Source of the DNA: Spirochaetales bacterium
Lineage (GTDB): Bacteria; Spirochaetota; Leptospiria; Leptospirales; Leptonemataceae
Assembly (NCBI GenBank): GCA_024233935.1
Contig: JACKOY010000006.1
Location: 62,001 to 126,000 of the forward strand
Reading direction: 5' to 3'
DNA: 64,000 nt
In this document: positions 16,989 through 25,718 of the stretch, in pieces
Position numbering within the stretch: position 1 is the first letter of the stretch
Layout: each line of letters opens with the position of its first letter
Notes under the pieces: generated by a model
Database searches by the model: none
Seen by the model: the letters and a program-made list of their open reading frames with translations, nothing else
Told to the model about the DNA's origin: nothing
Position numbers and translations under genes: made by a program

Positions 16989-17981
16989 GTGACCTGGCTC
17001 GACATTGTCCTTTTCATACTCGGTTTCGTCCTCCTCATTAAGGGGGCCGACTGGATGGTGGAAGGCGCCTCCGCCCTTGCCAAAAAACTGAACGTACCGG
17101 ATCTGGTGATCGGCCTTACGATCGTGTCGTTTGGCACTTCGGCGCCGGAAATGGTCGTCAATATCATTGCGAGCCTCAACGGAAGCGCCGACCTCGCGAT
17201 CGGCAACATCCTGGGAAGTAACATCGCAAACATCTTTTTGATCCTGGGCATTGCTTCTCTGATTCGTGGTCTGGATGTGCAGGTCACGACGGTCTGGAAA
17301 GAGATTCCGCTTTCATTGCTCTGCATCCTGGTGCTGGGCGTGCAATTAAACGACGGATTGTTTGATGGTGGAACGACTAACGTCCTCAGTCGCGGAGACG
17401 GCCTGATCCTGATTTCCTTTTTCGTTATATTCCTCTATTATACGTTTGGCATGGCTCAGAAGGGCGAGTTCGAAGCGGAGGTTCCCGAGGAAGCGCTGCA
17501 CATGAGCACCGCAAAGGCCATTGTGTACACCGTCATTGGTCTGGTGGCTTTGCCGATTGGCGGGCATTTCATTGTGGAAGGCGCGACGGCGCTGGCCCGG
17601 GTCCTGGGATGGAGCGAAGCGGTCATCGGTCTGGTGATTGTCGGTGTGGGGACTTCTTTGCCCGAAGTGGCGGCGTCGGCCGTCGCCGCTTACAAAGGCA
17701 AAACCGGTATTGCGATCGGCAACGCGGTGGGATCGAACATATTCAATATTTTCTGGGTCCTGGGTTTGAGCGCCCTGATCAAACCGATACCCTTTGATCT
17801 TGGACTCAATATCGATGTGCTGGTAACGATCTTCGCGAGCGTTGCCTTGTTCGGGTCCACGTTTTTGGGGACGCCACGCCAGGTCGCTCGGGCCGAGGGC
17901 GCCATCTTTCTTCTGGTCTACGCGTTGTATGTTGGTCTGCGGGTCGTGTTCGGCGAAGAACTGGTGCAGTTCTTTCGCTGA
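16989..17981 (+). CDS. CaCA-family cation/Ca2+ (Na+/Ca2+) exchanger
   Basis: A 330-residue membrane protein built from two inverted halves, each with the alpha-repeat signature: GTSAPEMVVN...GNILGSNIANIF near the N-terminus and GTSLPEVAAS...GNAVGSNIFNIF in the second half. The acidic residues (E of APE and LPE) and Asn of the GSN motifs that bind Ca2+ are intact. About ten membrane helices with a short acidic central loop (KGEFEAEVPEEAL) match YrbG-type exchangers. The start is GTG, 51 bp after the channel stop. The position behind a gated cation channel suggests a shared role in ion homeostasis. Confidence 0.9.
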   Translation: MTWLDIVLFILGFVLLIKGADWMVEGASALAKKLNVPDLVIGLTIVSFGTSAPEMVVNIIASLNGSADLAIGNILGSNIANIFLILGIASLIRGLDVQVTTVWKEIPLSLLCILVLGVQLNDGLFDGGTTNVLSRGDGLILISFFVIFLYYTFGMAQKGEFEAEVPEEALHMSTAKAIVYTVIGLVALPIGGHFIVEGATALARVLGWSEAVIGLVIVGVGTSLPEVAASAVAAYKGKTGIAIGNAVGSNIFNIFWVLGLSALIKPIPFDLGLNIDVLVTIFASVALFGSTFLGTPRQVARAEGAIFLLVYALYVGLRVVFGEELVQFFR

Positions 17982-17999
17982 CGATCATTCTTGCTCCGC

Positions 18000-19556
18000 A
18001 TGAGCCGCGCCAGAAGAAGACACAGCCTGGCCTTTCTTGCCTGGGCCTTCTTTTTTCTGTGCGTACTCGAATTTGCCTTCTTCCGAAACGGGCTCTGGTA
18101 TCTGCCCGACGAGACCGCCTGGGCCGGAGAAGCGCACTACCACTTCGAGCACGCTCTACAGGAAGTCGAGCGACAGCCCCGGGCGGGCGAGTTTCGCGTA
18201 TTGGTCGTTGGTTCGTCGGTAGCGCTCTACTCGGTGCTGCCGTCCGAACTTGAGCACGGTCTGCGAAGCCACCTGCGGTCGGGGCGATTGCGTTTGCACC
18301 TGCTGGCCCACCAGGGCATGACTCCGCTCCATCTCCGGACGTACCTGAACCGCCTGCTCGCCACCAGGCCCGATCTGATTATCTACCCGCTGAACCCGAT
18401 CGACCTGAAGCTGGAGCGTCCGGTTCTGGAAGGCTGGATGGAAGGGCTGTACGCCGGCCACGAAGAGAACCGTGCCGAAACCCTGGCGGCTTACGAATCT
18501 TACCTGGTTTCTCAACCGGAGTTCAAAGAGATCGCGCCCTTCTCTCATATGCGCTACTACTGGCGTACTCTGCACCGCAGCTTGCTGGCCCAGGATTTGC
18601 TCGCGGGTTTGGTGGCCTCGTACCGCTATCGGGATTTTGCAGCCACTTCGCTTGGCCTCCTGTTTGAGAACCGACTGACCCGCGGACGCAGCTATCTGTA
18701 TTATGCCGGTGTTCCGGTTTGGGGCGGTAACGTTACTGCGCGCGGCTGGACCGGACGCGAGTTTAGTTTGCCCTTCACCGCTCCCTTCCGCGAACAAGGC
18801 CTGTTACTGGAAGCGCCTCCCGGGCTGCATCGGGCTTGCGCTTTGCGTGGGATTGTGCCGCACCTCAGTCTCGAAATTTGCGATGGGCGAGCTTGCAAAA
18901 AGGAAACGCATGCTCTGACAGTGGGCTGGCAGACGATCCCGATTCTGGAAAGCGGCAACTGGCTCAAAGCGACGCTATCGTGCACGTTCCATTCTGAAGA
19001 GGAGGCCACCGAACTCGGCGTACGACTGGCGCGCAACGCCGGCCGTTCCTGGCCCGCCCCCCGGGACGACGAACGAGAGCCCCGCAGCACGGACGATCTG
19101 TACGCAGCCATGAACGAGGCCGCGTACCGTCGTTCGTTTGAAGAACGGCTGCTCAATTTTGAGCGTCCCGGAATGCAGTACCTGCATTCGGTGCAGATTG
19201 CGCGTGGCGTGTGGGCCGGCCGCGCCTTTGACCCGGAACTTCCGGCCGCTGCCGCTCTACGGGAAATCGTGAATCGTTTGCAGCAGGCCGGAGTTCCGCT
19301 TCTTTTGATCAACAGCCCTGAGAACCCGCTCAGCATGCAGTGGCATGGAAGCGGCCCGTGGTACCGCACCTACAAAGAGTTTCTGGGCGCTCTGGCAGAG
19401 CAGGCTCCGGGCCCCGGTCGGCTGCTGGATCTGGACCAGGAGTTCCGGATGCAGGACTTCTACGATTATCACCACCTCACGTATGGCGGCGCCCGCGCTT
19501 TCGGCGCGCGCGTGGAGAGTGCGCTGGCGCCGTGGTTGCGCCTCCAGGGGCATTGA
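18000..19556 (+). CDS. Membrane-anchored SGNH-hydrolase-like protein
   Basis: A protein of about 518 residues with an N-terminal membrane anchor (FLAWAFFFLCVLEFAFF) and an extracytoplasmic SGNH-like domain. Block I appears as VLVVGSSVALYS near residue 65 and the C-terminal D-x-x-H block as YDYHHLTYGGARAF. The middle (about 230-340) looks like an inserted beta-rich domain with several Cys. SGNH proteins of the AlgJ/DltD type complete acyl transfer started by MBOAT proteins, but no MBOAT is adjacent here. The start is the ATG (MSRARRRHS); an in-frame TTG three codons upstream is possible. It runs tail to tail with glycerate kinase, with only 6 bp between the stops. Confidence 0.72.
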   Translation: MSRARRRHSLAFLAWAFFFLCVLEFAFFRNGLWYLPDETAWAGEAHYHFEHALQEVERQPRAGEFRVLVVGSSVALYSVLPSELEHGLRSHLRSGRLRLHLLAHQGMTPLHLRTYLNRLLATRPDLIIYPLNPIDLKLERPVLEGWMEGLYAGHEENRAETLAAYESYLVSQPEFKEIAPFSHMRYYWRTLHRSLLAQDLLAGLVASYRYRDFAATSLGLLFENRLTRGRSYLYYAGVPVWGGNVTARGWTGREFSLPFTAPFREQGLLLEAPPGLHRACALRGIVPHLSLEICDGRACKKETHALTVGWQTIPILESGNWLKATLSCTFHSEEEATELGVRLARNAGRSWPAPRDDEREPRSTDDLYAAMNEAAYRRSFEERLLNFERPGMQYLHSVQIARGVWAGRAFDPELPAAAALREIVNRLQQAGVPLLLINSPENPLSMQWHGSGPWYRTYKEFLGALAEQAPGPGRLLDLDQEFRMQDFYDYHHLTYGGARAFGARVESALAPWLRLQGH

Positions 19557-19562
19557 TTCGGT

Positions 19563-20771
19563 TCATGGATCCGTAGAAACGCCTGGCTCGCGATCCGGAG
19601 CGGAACGATGGAGCGCAGCTCTGGTTGCCCGCCGCAAACGGTCTTCGGCTTCGGGCCCTGCAATTGGCCAATCGCCGGGCGGGCCTACCAGGTCAATGGT
19701 GTCAAACAACCGGGCCAGCGGAAGGGCGTCCTGGACGACCGAGCGATCCTGTAGCTGACCGCTCACGACCAGAAAGCGGCTTTCCCCGGGGCCGGATTTA
19801 CGCCAGGCTTCGTAGACGCCCGCGATCAGTTTGCCTTCCGCACTTCCGCGATCCGTCCGGCCTTCCCCGGTCAGCACCAGATCCGGGGGGCCGGCGAGCA
19901 ACTGCGGTAGTTCCGCCATTTCGAGAAAAAAGCCAATGCCGCTTTCAAAACTGCTCTGACTGCCGCGCAGGTAGAGCAGGGGCAGGGCCAGCCCGCCCGC
20001 AGCACCCAGACCCGGCACAGCGCTGTGCCGATCTTCTCCGACACACTCGCAGAGCAGCGTGGCCTGATGTGCGATGCAACTCTCCAGCAACCGCACTTCC
20101 GAAGCGTCGGCCCCTTTCTGCGGACCGTACAGATGTGCCGCACCCCTCGGACCCAAAAGGGGGCTTTGCACGTCCGAGTAAAAGACGTAACGTTGATCGC
20201 GCGGTCCCGAGGTGGGCGCGAGGACACGAACGGCCGCAGGAAGCCCCCGCAAATGGGTCACTTCCTGACCCTTCCGATCAAGAAACCGAAAACCGATGGC
20301 GCGGGCGATTCCGAACCCACCGTCGCTCGTGCCGCTGCCTCCCAGAAAAATCGAAACGCGTGCCTGCTCGGGCAGCGCTACAATCCATTCCCCAATGCCG
20401 GCCGTGCTGCGATCCAGAAGAGGTATCTCGCGCACTCCCGGTAGCTCGAGTCCAATTACCAGCGCGCTTTCCAGAAAAAATTGGTCCTGCTTACAGAGCC
20501 AGGCAACCGGACGCAGCCTTCCCGCCGGATCGTGCAGCAGACTTTCTTCGCGCAGGAGTTCCGGCCGCAATTCGCTCAGCACGTTCAGGCTACCCTCGCC
20601 GCCGTCTGCGAGCGGTCGCAGGTACAGCTCGACCGCCTCCGGAGCGAAGTGCTCCTGAACTCCCAGGGCCATCGCGCGGGCGGCGGCGCGGCTATCCAGG
20701 GTGCCCTTGAACTTGTCAGGGCAGATGAGGACTTTAAGGTTTCTTTTCAACGGAAGCGATGGGGGGCGCAC
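19563..20771 (-). CDS. Glycerate kinase (GlxK/GarK type)
   Basis: A protein of about 400 residues beginning VLICPDKFKGTLDS, the classical start of the glycerate-2-kinase family, with PLADGGEGSL close behind and GLELPGV and LGGSGTSDGG further on. The family phosphorylates D-glycerate with ATP, giving 2-phosphoglycerate for glycolysis. Length is usual (about 375-400). The 5' end overlaps the 3' end of the next upstream minus-strand gene by 38 bp if the ATG is used; an in-frame TTG seven codons later would reduce the overlap. The three genes 22184 to 19563 probably form one operon. Confidence 0.9.
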   Translation of the reverse strand: MRPPSLPLKRNLKVLICPDKFKGTLDSRAAARAMALGVQEHFAPEAVELYLRPLADGGEGSLNVLSELRPELLREESLLHDPAGRLRPVAWLCKQDQFFLESALVIGLELPGVREIPLLDRSTAGIGEWIVALPEQARVSIFLGGSGTSDGGFGIARAIGFRFLDRKGQEVTHLRGLPAAVRVLAPTSGPRDQRYVFYSDVQSPLLGPRGAAHLYGPQKGADASEVRLLESCIAHQATLLCECVGEDRHSAVPGLGAAGGLALPLLYLRGSQSSFESGIGFFLEMAELPQLLAGPPDLVLTGEGRTDRGSAEGKLIAGVYEAWRKSGPGESRFLVVSGQLQDRSVVQDALPLARLFDTIDLVGPPGDWPIAGPEAEDRLRRATRAALHRSAPDREPGVSTDP

Positions 20772-21219
20772 GCCGAAAGGGGCGCAGAAAGCCGAACAGG
20801 AGCAAAGCCAGACCGATCACGCTCATGATCAGCGAGAACTGGCGTAGACGCGCGAATTCCTTGCGCGGCCGGAAACTGTTTCCTCGCAGGTGGGTATAGA
20901 GATTGCCCGCGGCGTCTTCGAAAATCTCGCACTCGACGTTGGCGCCGACCGAATGCCGGTGGAAGTAGGCCGCCGGCACTTCTTCTACATGCTGGAAGCT
21001 GTAGCCCTCATGGGTCCCGGTGTAAGCGATAAAGTAGCGCGTGCCTTCGTAACTGCGGAGGCGCTGACCCCGGCTGACCTCGACGAATATGTAACTTTGT
21101 TCGCCTTCAAGGCGGCCTTCAATCGCGTCCACCAGACGTTCGCGCAGGCCCAGCATCAGGGCTTCACTGCCGAATACAAGCAGGAGCAACGGTCCGGCGA
21201 TTCGCGCGAACGCAATCAA
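20734..21219 (-). CDS. Small two-helix membrane protein (DUF3592-like)
   Basis: A 161-residue protein with a membrane helix at each end (IAGPLLLLVFGSEALML near residue 10 and FSLIMSVIGLALLLFGFL near 130) and about 95 extracytoplasmic residues between them. The middle (YFIAYTGTHEGYSF...VGANVECEIFEDAAGN) resembles the beta-type domain of DUF3592 proteins. The function is unknown. It overlaps the MBL hydrolase upstream by 4 bp and glycerate kinase downstream, so it belongs to a tightly packed operon. Confidence 0.65.
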   Translation of the reverse strand: MIAFARIAGPLLLLVFGSEALMLGLRERLVDAIEGRLEGEQSYIFVEVSRGQRLRSYEGTRYFIAYTGTHEGYSFQHVEEVPAAYFHRHSVGANVECEIFEDAAGNLYTHLRGNSFRPRKEFARLRQFSLIMSVIGLALLLFGFLRPFRRAPPIASVEKKP

Positions 21220-22184
21220 TCGTGCCTGCCCACCTGGAACTGCATGCCCTGTCGCGCCAGATACAGGCGCGGCAGGGCGCTGGACATGGCTTCCCGGTGT
21301 TCGATCGCAGAGAGATAGTTGCGGTACAACCGTTCGTCGGTATAGGCCGGCTCATGATGGGTAAGCACGAGATTCTTAACCTGCCAGCGCACGCCGCAAT
21401 TGACTGCCATGGTCAGGCTCGTGTGGCCCCAGTCGAATCGGCTGAAATGATCGTCGAGAGTGTATTGCGCGTCCATGACGAGCAGGTCTGCGCCGCCGAA
21501 GAAGGCATGGTTGCGGTCCATGTGCTCCAGGTCCGTGCCCGTAAACTCGACATCTGTGGCAAAGACAAACGAGTGCGAGTTCTGTCGGAAGCGATAGGCG
21601 AAGCTGCCGCCGGGGTGCTTCAGCGGGTAGCAGTCCACGACGGTTCCGTCTTCCAGTTCCAGCGGCTCTTGCTCGGTAATACGATGAAAGAACTTGTTTG
21701 CGGCCATCTGCTGAAACGGCATCGGGAAGAAGGGCTCGATTTGCTGCCGCACGAGTCGCGTCTCAAGATTGTCGAAGGGCGAGTAAAAGTGAACAATGTT
21801 TCCCGGAATGTAGAGCGGCTTAAAAAAGGGCAGGCCGTTGATGTGATCCAGGTGCGTGTGGGTGAGCAGCACATGGAGCTCGCCTTCGCCCCGCCCCGCC
21901 GGGCCGGCCATCAATTCATCACCGAGAGCCCGAAGGCCGGTCCCGCAATCCACCACCACCGGCAGGCTATTACGCCGGGTCTCGACGCTGAGGCAGGTTG
22001 TGTCGCCACCGTAGACGTGGCTCAGGTAGGGGGGCAGGCTCTCGACGAAACCTGCGATCTCCTGTTCGCTCGAGAGGCCCTGCCGAATTGCTGACTGCAA
22101 TACGGCCACCAGCTTTTCACGGTATTCGACGTCGGGGGTCGGTGTTGGAATTGATCCACGAACGCCCCAGAGTTTGATCTGCAT
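21216..22184 (-). CDS. MBL-fold metallohydrolase
   Basis: A 322-residue metallo-beta-lactamase-fold enzyme starting MQIKLWGVRGSIPTP. The metal-binding signature HTHLDH (LLTHTHLDHINGLPFF) is followed by a later His (KHPGGSF), an Asp-containing strand (FVFATDVEFTG) and LTHHEPAYTD. The N-terminal GVRGSIP and YGGDTTCLSVE are typical of the group of predicted phosphodiesterase/RNase Z-like hydrolases. The substrate is unknown. I use the ATG at 22184 because the longer frame would overlap the tRNA gene. Confidence 0.85.
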   Translation of the reverse strand: MQIKLWGVRGSIPTPTPDVEYREKLVAVLQSAIRQGLSSEQEIAGFVESLPPYLSHVYGGDTTCLSVETRRNSLPVVVDCGTGLRALGDELMAGPAGRGEGELHVLLTHTHLDHINGLPFFKPLYIPGNIVHFYSPFDNLETRLVRQQIEPFFPMPFQQMAANKFFHRITEQEPLELEDGTVVDCYPLKHPGGSFAYRFRQNSHSFVFATDVEFTGTDLEHMDRNHAFFGGADLLVMDAQYTLDDHFSRFDWGHTSLTMAVNCGVRWQVKNLVLTHHEPAYTDERLYRNYLSAIEHREAMSSALPRLYLARQGMQFQVGRHD

Positions 22185-22214
22185 CGAGCGACGGTCCTGC
22201 CCTGGGGTGTGCTG

Positions 22215-22286
22215 TCGGGATGAGTGGATTTGAACCACCGACCCCCTCGTCCCGAACGAGGTGCGCTACCCCTGCGCTACATCCCG
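22215..22286 (-). tRNA. tRNA-Pro (anticodon CGG)
   Basis: Seventy-two bases fold as a full cloverleaf. The acceptor stem is CGGGATG/CATCCCG. The D-arm is GCGC..GCGC around AGGGGTA. The anticodon stem is CCTCG/CGAGG with loop TTCGGGA, giving CGG. A 5-base variable region and a T-arm with loop TTCAAAT follow. The discriminator is A. The 3' CCA is not encoded and must be added after transcription. Confidence 0.93.
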
Positions 22287-22461
22287 ATTGTTCACCCGCA
22301 TAGAATACCGCAAGCGGAACGCATCCATGATTTTGCAGCATCGCCTGGGCATAAATCTATTTTTATTCCGGGCCAAGAAAGGCTTCGGCGCCTGTCCGCG
22401 GCATACATTTCTTTGTTTACGGCAATGGGGCTAAAAAAACCATGGCCATGTGGATGGAAGC

Positions 22462-22866
22462 ATGACAGTTAAACAAACCAGAGTCGAAAACCAGGCGGTA
22501 AATGCAGAGGGCTCGCCGCTGATGGATTTGCAGGCGATTGAGGCCCGCTTCGATGGCCTCGCCGATATCACCGACCGGGTGGCCATGGTGAATACTCCGT
22601 ACGATGTGGACCTCGACGCCGCGATTGATGAAATGCACGCGTTTATAGACGAAGCCACGGGTTGGAATCCGAACCACATGACCGAGGATGCGCTCAAATT
22701 CTACCTGAGCCACATGTCCTTTCATCGCGAAATTGTGGCCGAGATCATCGCCGAGGCGCGTCGTGTGTTGCTTGATGAGCGCCGTGATCAGGTGAAGCGC
22801 CTGGTTCAATATCACAAGCAGTTCACCCGCTGGCTGGCCGCGCTCGAGAAGCGCTACGCCGCCTGA
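22462..22866 (+). CDS. Small helical protein, unknown
   Basis: A 134-residue acidic, helix-rich protein with no signal peptide, membrane segment or metal motif. The C-terminal half is a long amphipathic region (REIVAEIIAEARRVLLDERRDQVKRLVQ) that could form a coiled coil. I choose the ATG just after ggatggaag; an in-frame GTG 12 bp upstream is possible. The 175 bp between it and the divergent tRNA carry AT-rich promoter-like DNA. It is probably monocistronic. I do not recognise a family. Confidence 0.65.
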   Translation: MTVKQTRVENQAVNAEGSPLMDLQAIEARFDGLADITDRVAMVNTPYDVDLDAAIDEMHAFIDEATGWNPNHMTEDALKFYLSHMSFHREIVAEIIAEARRVLLDERRDQVKRLVQYHKQFTRWLAALEKRYAA

Positions 22867-23015
22867 TGGGCCCAAAAGGGGCACGTTTTTTTGGTCGGCA
22901 GGCTACCGGTGTTAGTTTTTCGTTGCAAAAAGGCCAGCGGAACGGCATTATTAAGGTAAGAGGGCACGATCGGGAGTAACAGCCTTTGGTTGCCTCCGGG
23001 TCCAGGTAAGCGAAT

Positions 23016-23915
23016 ATGAAACGTAATCTTCTAATAGTATCCATTTTGGCTGTGGCCCTGGTGGCCTGCGGTGGTCGCGGAGACCAGAACGATAGCGCAG
23101 CCGGCCAATTGCAGGCTGTCGTGAGCAACGTCACCGGCGAAGCCCGCCTGGAGCGCGAAGGCGAGAATCAACCGCTGGAGTCGGGCGCCACTTTGAACGG
23201 CCAGGACGCGATCATCACGGGCCAGAACTCCTCAGTGGAGATCGCCATTCGTGGATTTGGGATTGTGAAAATCTCGGCCAACACTCACGTGCGCATGCAG
23301 GATCTCAGCCAGACGGCAGGTGGTTCACGCGCCGAGATCCGACTGGAACGTGGTGAAGTTGCTTCCTTTGTTGATCGGGAGTCTCAGACAGACGAGTTTC
23401 AGGTGGTCACGCCGACCGCCATCGCGGGTGTGCGCGGCACCGCTTTTATGGTGCGTGTCGATGAGAACGCCCGTCAGGAAACCCGGGTCAAGGTCGCCGT
23501 GTTGAGCGGCGCGGTCGCCATCCGACAGGAAGGCCAGCAAGAGGAAGTAGTTATTACCGAAAATTCGCAGCTCGTCATCGAGGGGCAGCGCCGCATCGCC
23601 CGCGACATGGTCCGTCCCCTCTCTCCGGAATCCCTCCAGGAGATTCGTCGTCTGGCTGTCTTCCATCGGAGTAACGTTCTGGAATTCAACCGCTTGCTGG
23701 ACGACCTTCAGCAAAGTTCTCCGGAACTCACCGTTCTTGAGGGTGATCAGGATGTCGCTTCGGCGCTCGAAGATCGCGATGCGCGTGGCACTTCCGGAGA
23801 CAGCGTCGAACGTGCCCGGAGAGCGGACGTAAGCGAGCACCTGCGCCGGGATACAGAAGGGGATCCCATCACGTTGGAGCCCGAGCGTTCCTACGAGGGC
23901 GAAGCCACTCGATAA
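23016..23915 (+). CDS. FecR-domain lipoprotein
   Basis: A 299-residue lipoprotein: the signal peptide ends in the lipobox LVAC with the lipidated Cys at 18. Residues about 30-190 form a FecR-type beta domain (LEREGENQPLESGATL, then IRGFGIVKISANTHVRM, and the hallmark TPTAIAGVRGTAFMV). The last 100 residues are charged and probably helical. The family binds peptidoglycan or acts as an envelope sensor or scaffold; it is not tied to an iron uptake system here. A strong terminator follows, so it forms its own unit ahead of the PEGA/TPR operon. Confidence 0.85.
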   Translation: MKRNLLIVSILAVALVACGGRGDQNDSAAGQLQAVVSNVTGEARLEREGENQPLESGATLNGQDAIITGQNSSVEIAIRGFGIVKISANTHVRMQDLSQTAGGSRAEIRLERGEVASFVDRESQTDEFQVVTPTAIAGVRGTAFMVRVDENARQETRVKVAVLSGAVAIRQEGQQEEVVITENSQLVIEGQRRIARDMVRPLSPESLQEIRRLAVFHRSNVLEFNRLLDDLQQSSPELTVLEGDQDVASALEDRDARGTSGDSVERARRADVSEHLRRDTEGDPITLEPERSYEGEATR

Positions 23916-23941
23916 GGCGAAAAAAAGCCTGTAGATCTGGG

Positions 23942-23968
23942 AAACGGCGGAGCGATCCGCCGTTTTTT
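23942..23968 (+). terminator. Rho-independent terminator after the FecR lipoprotein
   Basis: A perfect 10-bp stem (aaacggcgga / tccgccgttt) with a gcga tetraloop runs into six T residues. It separates the FecR gene from the following operon. Confidence 0.88.
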
Positions 23969-24041
23969 GTTGTCCCTGACCGTGCCATTGCCATCCTTCG
24001 CTCAGTTGGTCCGGCGTGTGCCGACCGGACGGTGAAATCCA

Positions 24042-25718
24042 ATGAAGCAATCCCAGCGTATTCGTATTCTTGCCGGCCTGGTTCCGGCACTTCTGGTCCT
24101 GTTCGGCTCCGGCTGTCGGAGCGTTCAGGAGATCAACCTTGCCGATGTGCCCCACGCGCGCCTGCCGGTAATCCGGGCGCTTGCCTCGCGCGTGGTCGGA
24201 AGCGGGGCCGGCGCCGCAAGCGAAGATTTTAAGCTCCGCGACGCGCCGACCGATCGTATTCGCATTGTCTACCGTCCGTTGCGCGTCGAAGGCGCGGGAA
24301 CGATTCAGGAAGTTGCCTTCTTGAAGCTGCGCGTTTTGCTATCTTTTCCCGATGTCGAAATTGTAGAGGCGCCGGCCGAGCTCGCCGGTCAGCTGAATCC
24401 ACCCGGGCCCGCCGCCTGGCCTTTTCTGAAAGAGAAGCGCATAGACGCCATTGCGCGAGTGACTCCGGAGATGGCTGCCGACGGAAACGGCGGCGTGCTG
24501 GTGCTGACCTTGCTGGATCCGTACGACGGCGCCGAATTCGGCACCTACCGGCAGAGTTTTCGTGTGGTGCGTCGGTCTTATGATCGGAATCATCAGGCTG
24601 ATTTTTATCGTGCCAGTCGCAGGTATCAATTCCTGAATGAGCGTTCGGATCCGATGGTCTCGTTTGTGGATGCGAACACCGATACGGTGATGGCGCTGCT
24701 CAAAACAACGGTCACGGGCAAGCTCACCGTACAATCGACGTCACCGGAAACCCAGGTCGTCCTGGTTCGCGGGCAAAACCGGGTGGCGCTGGGGCAGACC
24801 CCGATCTCCGGCCACGTTCTGCCCGAGGGTCGTTACCAGCTTCAATTCAGTCGGCGGGGGCAGGATACGCAAACGCGCGATTTGCAGGTGCGGGCCGGTC
24901 GTACCCGCGAGATGTTCGTCAGCTGGCCGGACGATCGCGCGATCACGACTTTGAGTTTGCTCAGCTATCCCCCCGGTCAGCGTGCCTCCCTGGACGGAGT
25001 CGTTCGAGGCACAACTCCTGTGTACATCACCGATTTGGTGCCGGGATCGTATAATGTTGAGTTCGCACAGTCCATCGGAGATGGGCGCTTTGGTGTCGGT
25101 GCAAAAGCGATGCTCGAAGTGGCCGCCGGGGAGCAGCGCAGCAGGGTGTTCTTTCGCAAATACAACGAGACCTTCGGGTCGACCCTGCTGGATGGCGATG
25201 CCTGGCATCTGACATCGGAAGAGGGCAGCGTCACCTACGATGGGTCCGACGGGCTTTCCTTTCGCACTGAATTCGGGGCGCCGGTCTGGATGGGCCTTGC
25301 TTCACGACGGCTGGTGTTTGACGACTGCCGCATGGAACTCGAAGCCCTGCAGGGCCCCGGGAACGTGCTGCTTTTTGGACTTCTGGCCGAAGATGGGGAG
25401 TCTTTGCTCGTGAAACTTGCCGAAACGAATTACAGTGTTTTGCGATTTGTCGGCGACGAATTGCAACGGCCCATCCGATCGTTTGTGCCCACCTCCCAGG
25501 AAAACGGAAACATGCACGTGATTGGAATCGAATACAGCCGCACGAACAGCACGATTGAACTCACGCTGGATGGGGATACAATCTACGAAGGATCGGGGGC
25601 GTCGTTTGTGGGGCGCGCGCCGCGCCTCGTGCTGTTGACGCTGCCTTCTTCGGCCGACGGTCGACCACTTGCACGGCGGCTTGAAATACGAACGGGCCCG
25701 GGGTTGTACGATGAATGA
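24042..25718 (+). CDS. PEGA-domain lipoprotein
   Basis: A 558-residue lipoprotein; the signal peptide ends LFGSGC with the modified Cys at 25. After an N-terminal alpha/beta region (about 40-210) come two PEGA-type beta repeats (about 220-290 and 300-375), recognisable by LTVQSTSPETQVVL...LPEGRYQLQF and LSLLSYPPGQRASLDG...LVPGSYNVEF. A C-terminal beta-sandwich-like region (about 385-558) follows. PEGA domains are envelope-bound and associated with surface scaffolds. The 3' end overlaps the start of the TPR lipoprotein gene by 8 bp, so the two are coupled. Confidence 0.82.
   Translation: MKQSQRIRILAGLVPALLVLFGSGCRSVQEINLADVPHARLPVIRALASRVVGSGAGAASEDFKLRDAPTDRIRIVYRPLRVEGAGTIQEVAFLKLRVLLSFPDVEIVEAPAELAGQLNPPGPAAWPFLKEKRIDAIARVTPEMAADGNGGVLVLTLLDPYDGAEFGTYRQSFRVVRRSYDRNHQADFYRASRRYQFLNERSDPMVSFVDANTDTVMALLKTTVTGKLTVQSTSPETQVVLVRGQNRVALGQTPISGHVLPEGRYQLQFSRRGQDTQTRDLQVRAGRTREMFVSWPDDRAITTLSLLSYPPGQRASLDGVVRGTTPVYITDLVPGSYNVEFAQSIGDGRFGVGAKAMLEVAAGEQRSRVFFRKYNETFGSTLLDGDAWHLTSEEGSVTYDGSDGLSFRTEFGAPVWMGLASRRLVFDDCRMELEALQGPGNVLLFGLLAEDGESLLVKLAETNYSVLRFVGDELQRPIRSFVPTSQENGNMHVIGIEYSRTNSTIELTLDGDTIYEGSGASFVGRAPRLVLLTLPSSADGRPLARRLEIRTGPGLYDE

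Noticed and set aside
22185..22238. N-terminal extension of the MBL hydrolase
   Set aside because: It would overlap the tRNA gene, and the internal ATG gives the normal family N-terminus.
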